In this document: piece by piece, positions 21,224-22,259 of the stretch | How the letters are laid out: every line of letters starts with the position of its first letter | Position numbering within the stretch: the stretch's first letter is position 1 | DNA from: a virus | Strand: one strand, 5' to 3' | IMG/VR virus record: IMGVR_UViG_3300023284_002524 | Span: 1 to 22,259 of that record | DNA: 22,259 nucleotides | Translations under genes and position numbers: made by a program | The notes under the pieces: model-generated | Database searches by the model: none | Told to the model about the DNA's origin: nothing | The model's input: the letters and a program-made list of their open reading frames with translations, nothing else

Positions 21224-21736
21224 ATGCGTTTGTTTTTGGCAATTTTGGCAATATTCGCTACTGCCTCCATGTCGCCTGCCCAGCAACGAGATACGCTGAA
21301 TTTCGACACTGGGCTGCTCATTAACCTGAACTTGATGTATGAGCAATTTGAAACAGAATATTATTTATGCATAGAAGGCATTATGGAGAGCAGGACACTC
21401 CATCTCGTAGATTTCAGGATGCCGCCGCACAAGACATCTACACCTTCCCGCGTAATTGTATCACATGGTTGTGACCTGTATAAAAACATTGTCGCCGTCC
21501 TTCATACCCACGTCGATGATCGCTGGAGTTCCTGCTATCTCTCGCCGTCTGATACCCAAAATGTGCTTAAGGACAATTATATCATCACGATTGTCCAATG
21601 CGGTCCCACGCGCTATGCGTGGTGGTTCAAGTCTCAAGTACATCGCCATCGTCTGATGACCCCAATTCCATATTTCCCTACGCCGTCTTTACCGGCTATA
21701 CCAAGACAAACAGTTCAATTTGACTTGAAGGATTAA
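21224..21736 (+). CDS. Secreted JAMM/MPN-like metallopeptidase candidate
   Basis: A 170-residue protein. MRLFLAILAIFATASMSPAQ is a signal peptide with probable cleavage after a small residue near 19-20. The remainder follows the JAB/MPN layout: a glutamate-containing strand (YYLCIEGIM, Glu51 candidate), AVLHTHVDDRWSSCYLSPSD carrying His94, His96, Ser107 and Asp110, then YIITIVQCGPTRYAWWF. The JAMM signature is HxH-x7-SxxD; here the spacer is 10 residues, but all ligand positions are present. Cys83, Cys104 and Cys126 could bridge outside the cytoplasm. JAMM domains cleave isopeptide bonds, and one occurs in phage tail protein K next to a peptidoglycan peptidase. An exported stand-alone copy in a phage is unusual. 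Ribosome site GGAGG. Confidence 0.65.
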   Translation: MRLFLAILAIFATASMSPAQQRDTLNFDTGLLINLNLMYEQFETEYYLCIEGIMESRTLHLVDFRMPPHKTSTPSRVIVSHGCDLYKNIVAVLHTHVDDRWSSCYLSPSDTQNVLKDNYIITIVQCGPTRYAWWFKSQVHRHRLMTPIPYFPTPSLPAIPRQTVQFDLKD

Positions 21737-22259
21737 ATGGAGCCACGCATTACAGCCTTTGACATTGAAGCCACTGGCCTCAAAAGTAGCTTCGGACATA
21801 TTATATGTTGTAGCTTCCTCGATATCCTCGACCCTAAAGCCAAACCTGTTACTCTCCGCATAGACGATCAGAAGTATAGATGCCGAAGGAAATCTGATGA
21901 TAGTAAGCTTGTGGCTGCGATCAAGGCTTACTTAGAAAATAGTTGGATGTGGTGTGGATGGTATTCAAAGCAATATGATATCATGTACATCAATGGCAGA
22001 CTAATTGCTGCTGAGCTAGCACCTGTCGAGAAGAGGATGCATCTAGATCTCATTTATTTCTCTAGAATGCTCAAGCTGCATAGCAGCAGACTAGATAGTG
22101 TCGCTAAGACATTTGAGCTGAAAACTCAAAAGACTGATATCTTGCCTTCGACATGGTTAGAGGCAGGAGAAGGTGATGAAGACGCTATAAATTATGTCGT
22201 TAAGCATTGTCAGGCTGATGTTGAAGTGCTGCGGGATGTGTTTCCTCTTTTGATGCCTT
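21737..22259 (+). CDS. DnaQ-like 3'-5' exonuclease, N-terminal part
   Basis: An incomplete gene that runs off the right edge after 174 codons. It starts at ATG 21737, directly after the previous TAA. Motif Exo I is FDIEATGL (Asp9, Glu11). Exo II is GWYSKQYD (Asp81), with LDLIY (Asp104) nearby. Exo III is YVVKHCQADVEVL (Asp161), matching the RNase H-fold exonuclease family of the RNase_H_2/YprB type. Such enzymes proofread or process DNA in phage replication. Whether it is stand-alone or the N-terminus of a polymerase cannot be decided from this window. Confidence 0.8.
   Translation, partial: MEPRITAFDIEATGLKSSFGHIICCSFLDILDPKAKPVTLRIDDQKYRCRRKSDDSKLVAAIKAYLENSWMWCGWYSKQYDIMYINGRLIAAELAPVEKRMHLDLIYFSRMLKLHSSRLDSVAKTFELKTQKTDILPSTWLEAGEGDEDAINYVVKHCQADVEVLRDVFPLLMP

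Noticed and set aside
21224-21736. Calling the JAMM-like protein an endolysin
   Set aside because: No muralytic domain (lysozyme-like, amidase, NlpC/P60) is visible; JAMM activity on peptidoglycan is not established for such stand-alone proteins.
1-22259. Integrase, attachment site or other sign of a prophage
   Set aside because: No recombinase, repressor with clear HTH, or att-like direct repeats were recognised; tRNA genes here are phage-encoded and intact, not split by an att site.

Overview
This window looks like the structural half of an uncultured short-tailed (podovirus-like) double-stranded DNA phage. It carries a large terminase, a portal of about 630 residues, a scaffold candidate, a Mu gpT-like major capsid protein and a head-tail adaptor, followed by many small beta-rich virion or tail proteins and a pectate-lyase-like tailspike. 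No tape-measure gene is present, which argues against a long tail. Genes are packed tightly, with ATGA and TAATG start/stop overlaps almost throughout. Codon use appears standard, with TAA, TAG and TGA all serving as stops. The host is unknown. The one hint is a phage tRNA-His that lacks the usual G-1:C73 pair and carries A73, a feature known from a large clade of Alphaproteobacteria.

Layout. Positions 1-2435 read on the minus strand. From right to left they hold a phage-type P-loop ATPase with a C-terminal winged-helix region (1293-2435), an AT-rich intergenic stretch with a perfect DnaA box inside an 11-bp inverted repeat (1189-1284), tRNA-His, tRNA-Asp, and four small overlapping genes including a lipoprotein. 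Positions 2436-2510 are a divergent control region: two back-to-back sigma70-like promoters share a palindrome, and both predicted start sites fall within a few bases of the start codons. From 2511 to the right end everything reads on the plus strand.

The plus-strand block starts with a zinc-finger-like small protein, an unknown small protein, a probable small terminase and the large terminase. It continues with an HExxH metallopeptidase, a small holin-like membrane protein, short basic proteins, the portal, two unknowns, the scaffold candidate, an unknown, a decoration-like protein and the major capsid protein. Inverted repeats lie just before (10609-10705) and just after (12080-12131) the decoration/capsid pair, which suggests special expression control for these abundant products.

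From 12158 to 20455 there is a run of beta-rich virion proteins. One is a striking 350-residue protein built from 14 copies of a 20-residue repeat. The head-tail adaptor sits inside this run, far from the portal. The right end (19996-22259) has a membrane/coiled-coil protein, two overlapping putative secreted or lipoprotein genes, a secreted JAMM/MPN-like protein preceded by a possible promoter, and the start of a DnaQ-like 3'-5' exonuclease cut by the window edge. No recognisable classical endolysin is present, so the membrane, lipoprotein and JAMM genes are candidates for a non-standard lysis or envelope-acting module. That role is inference only.
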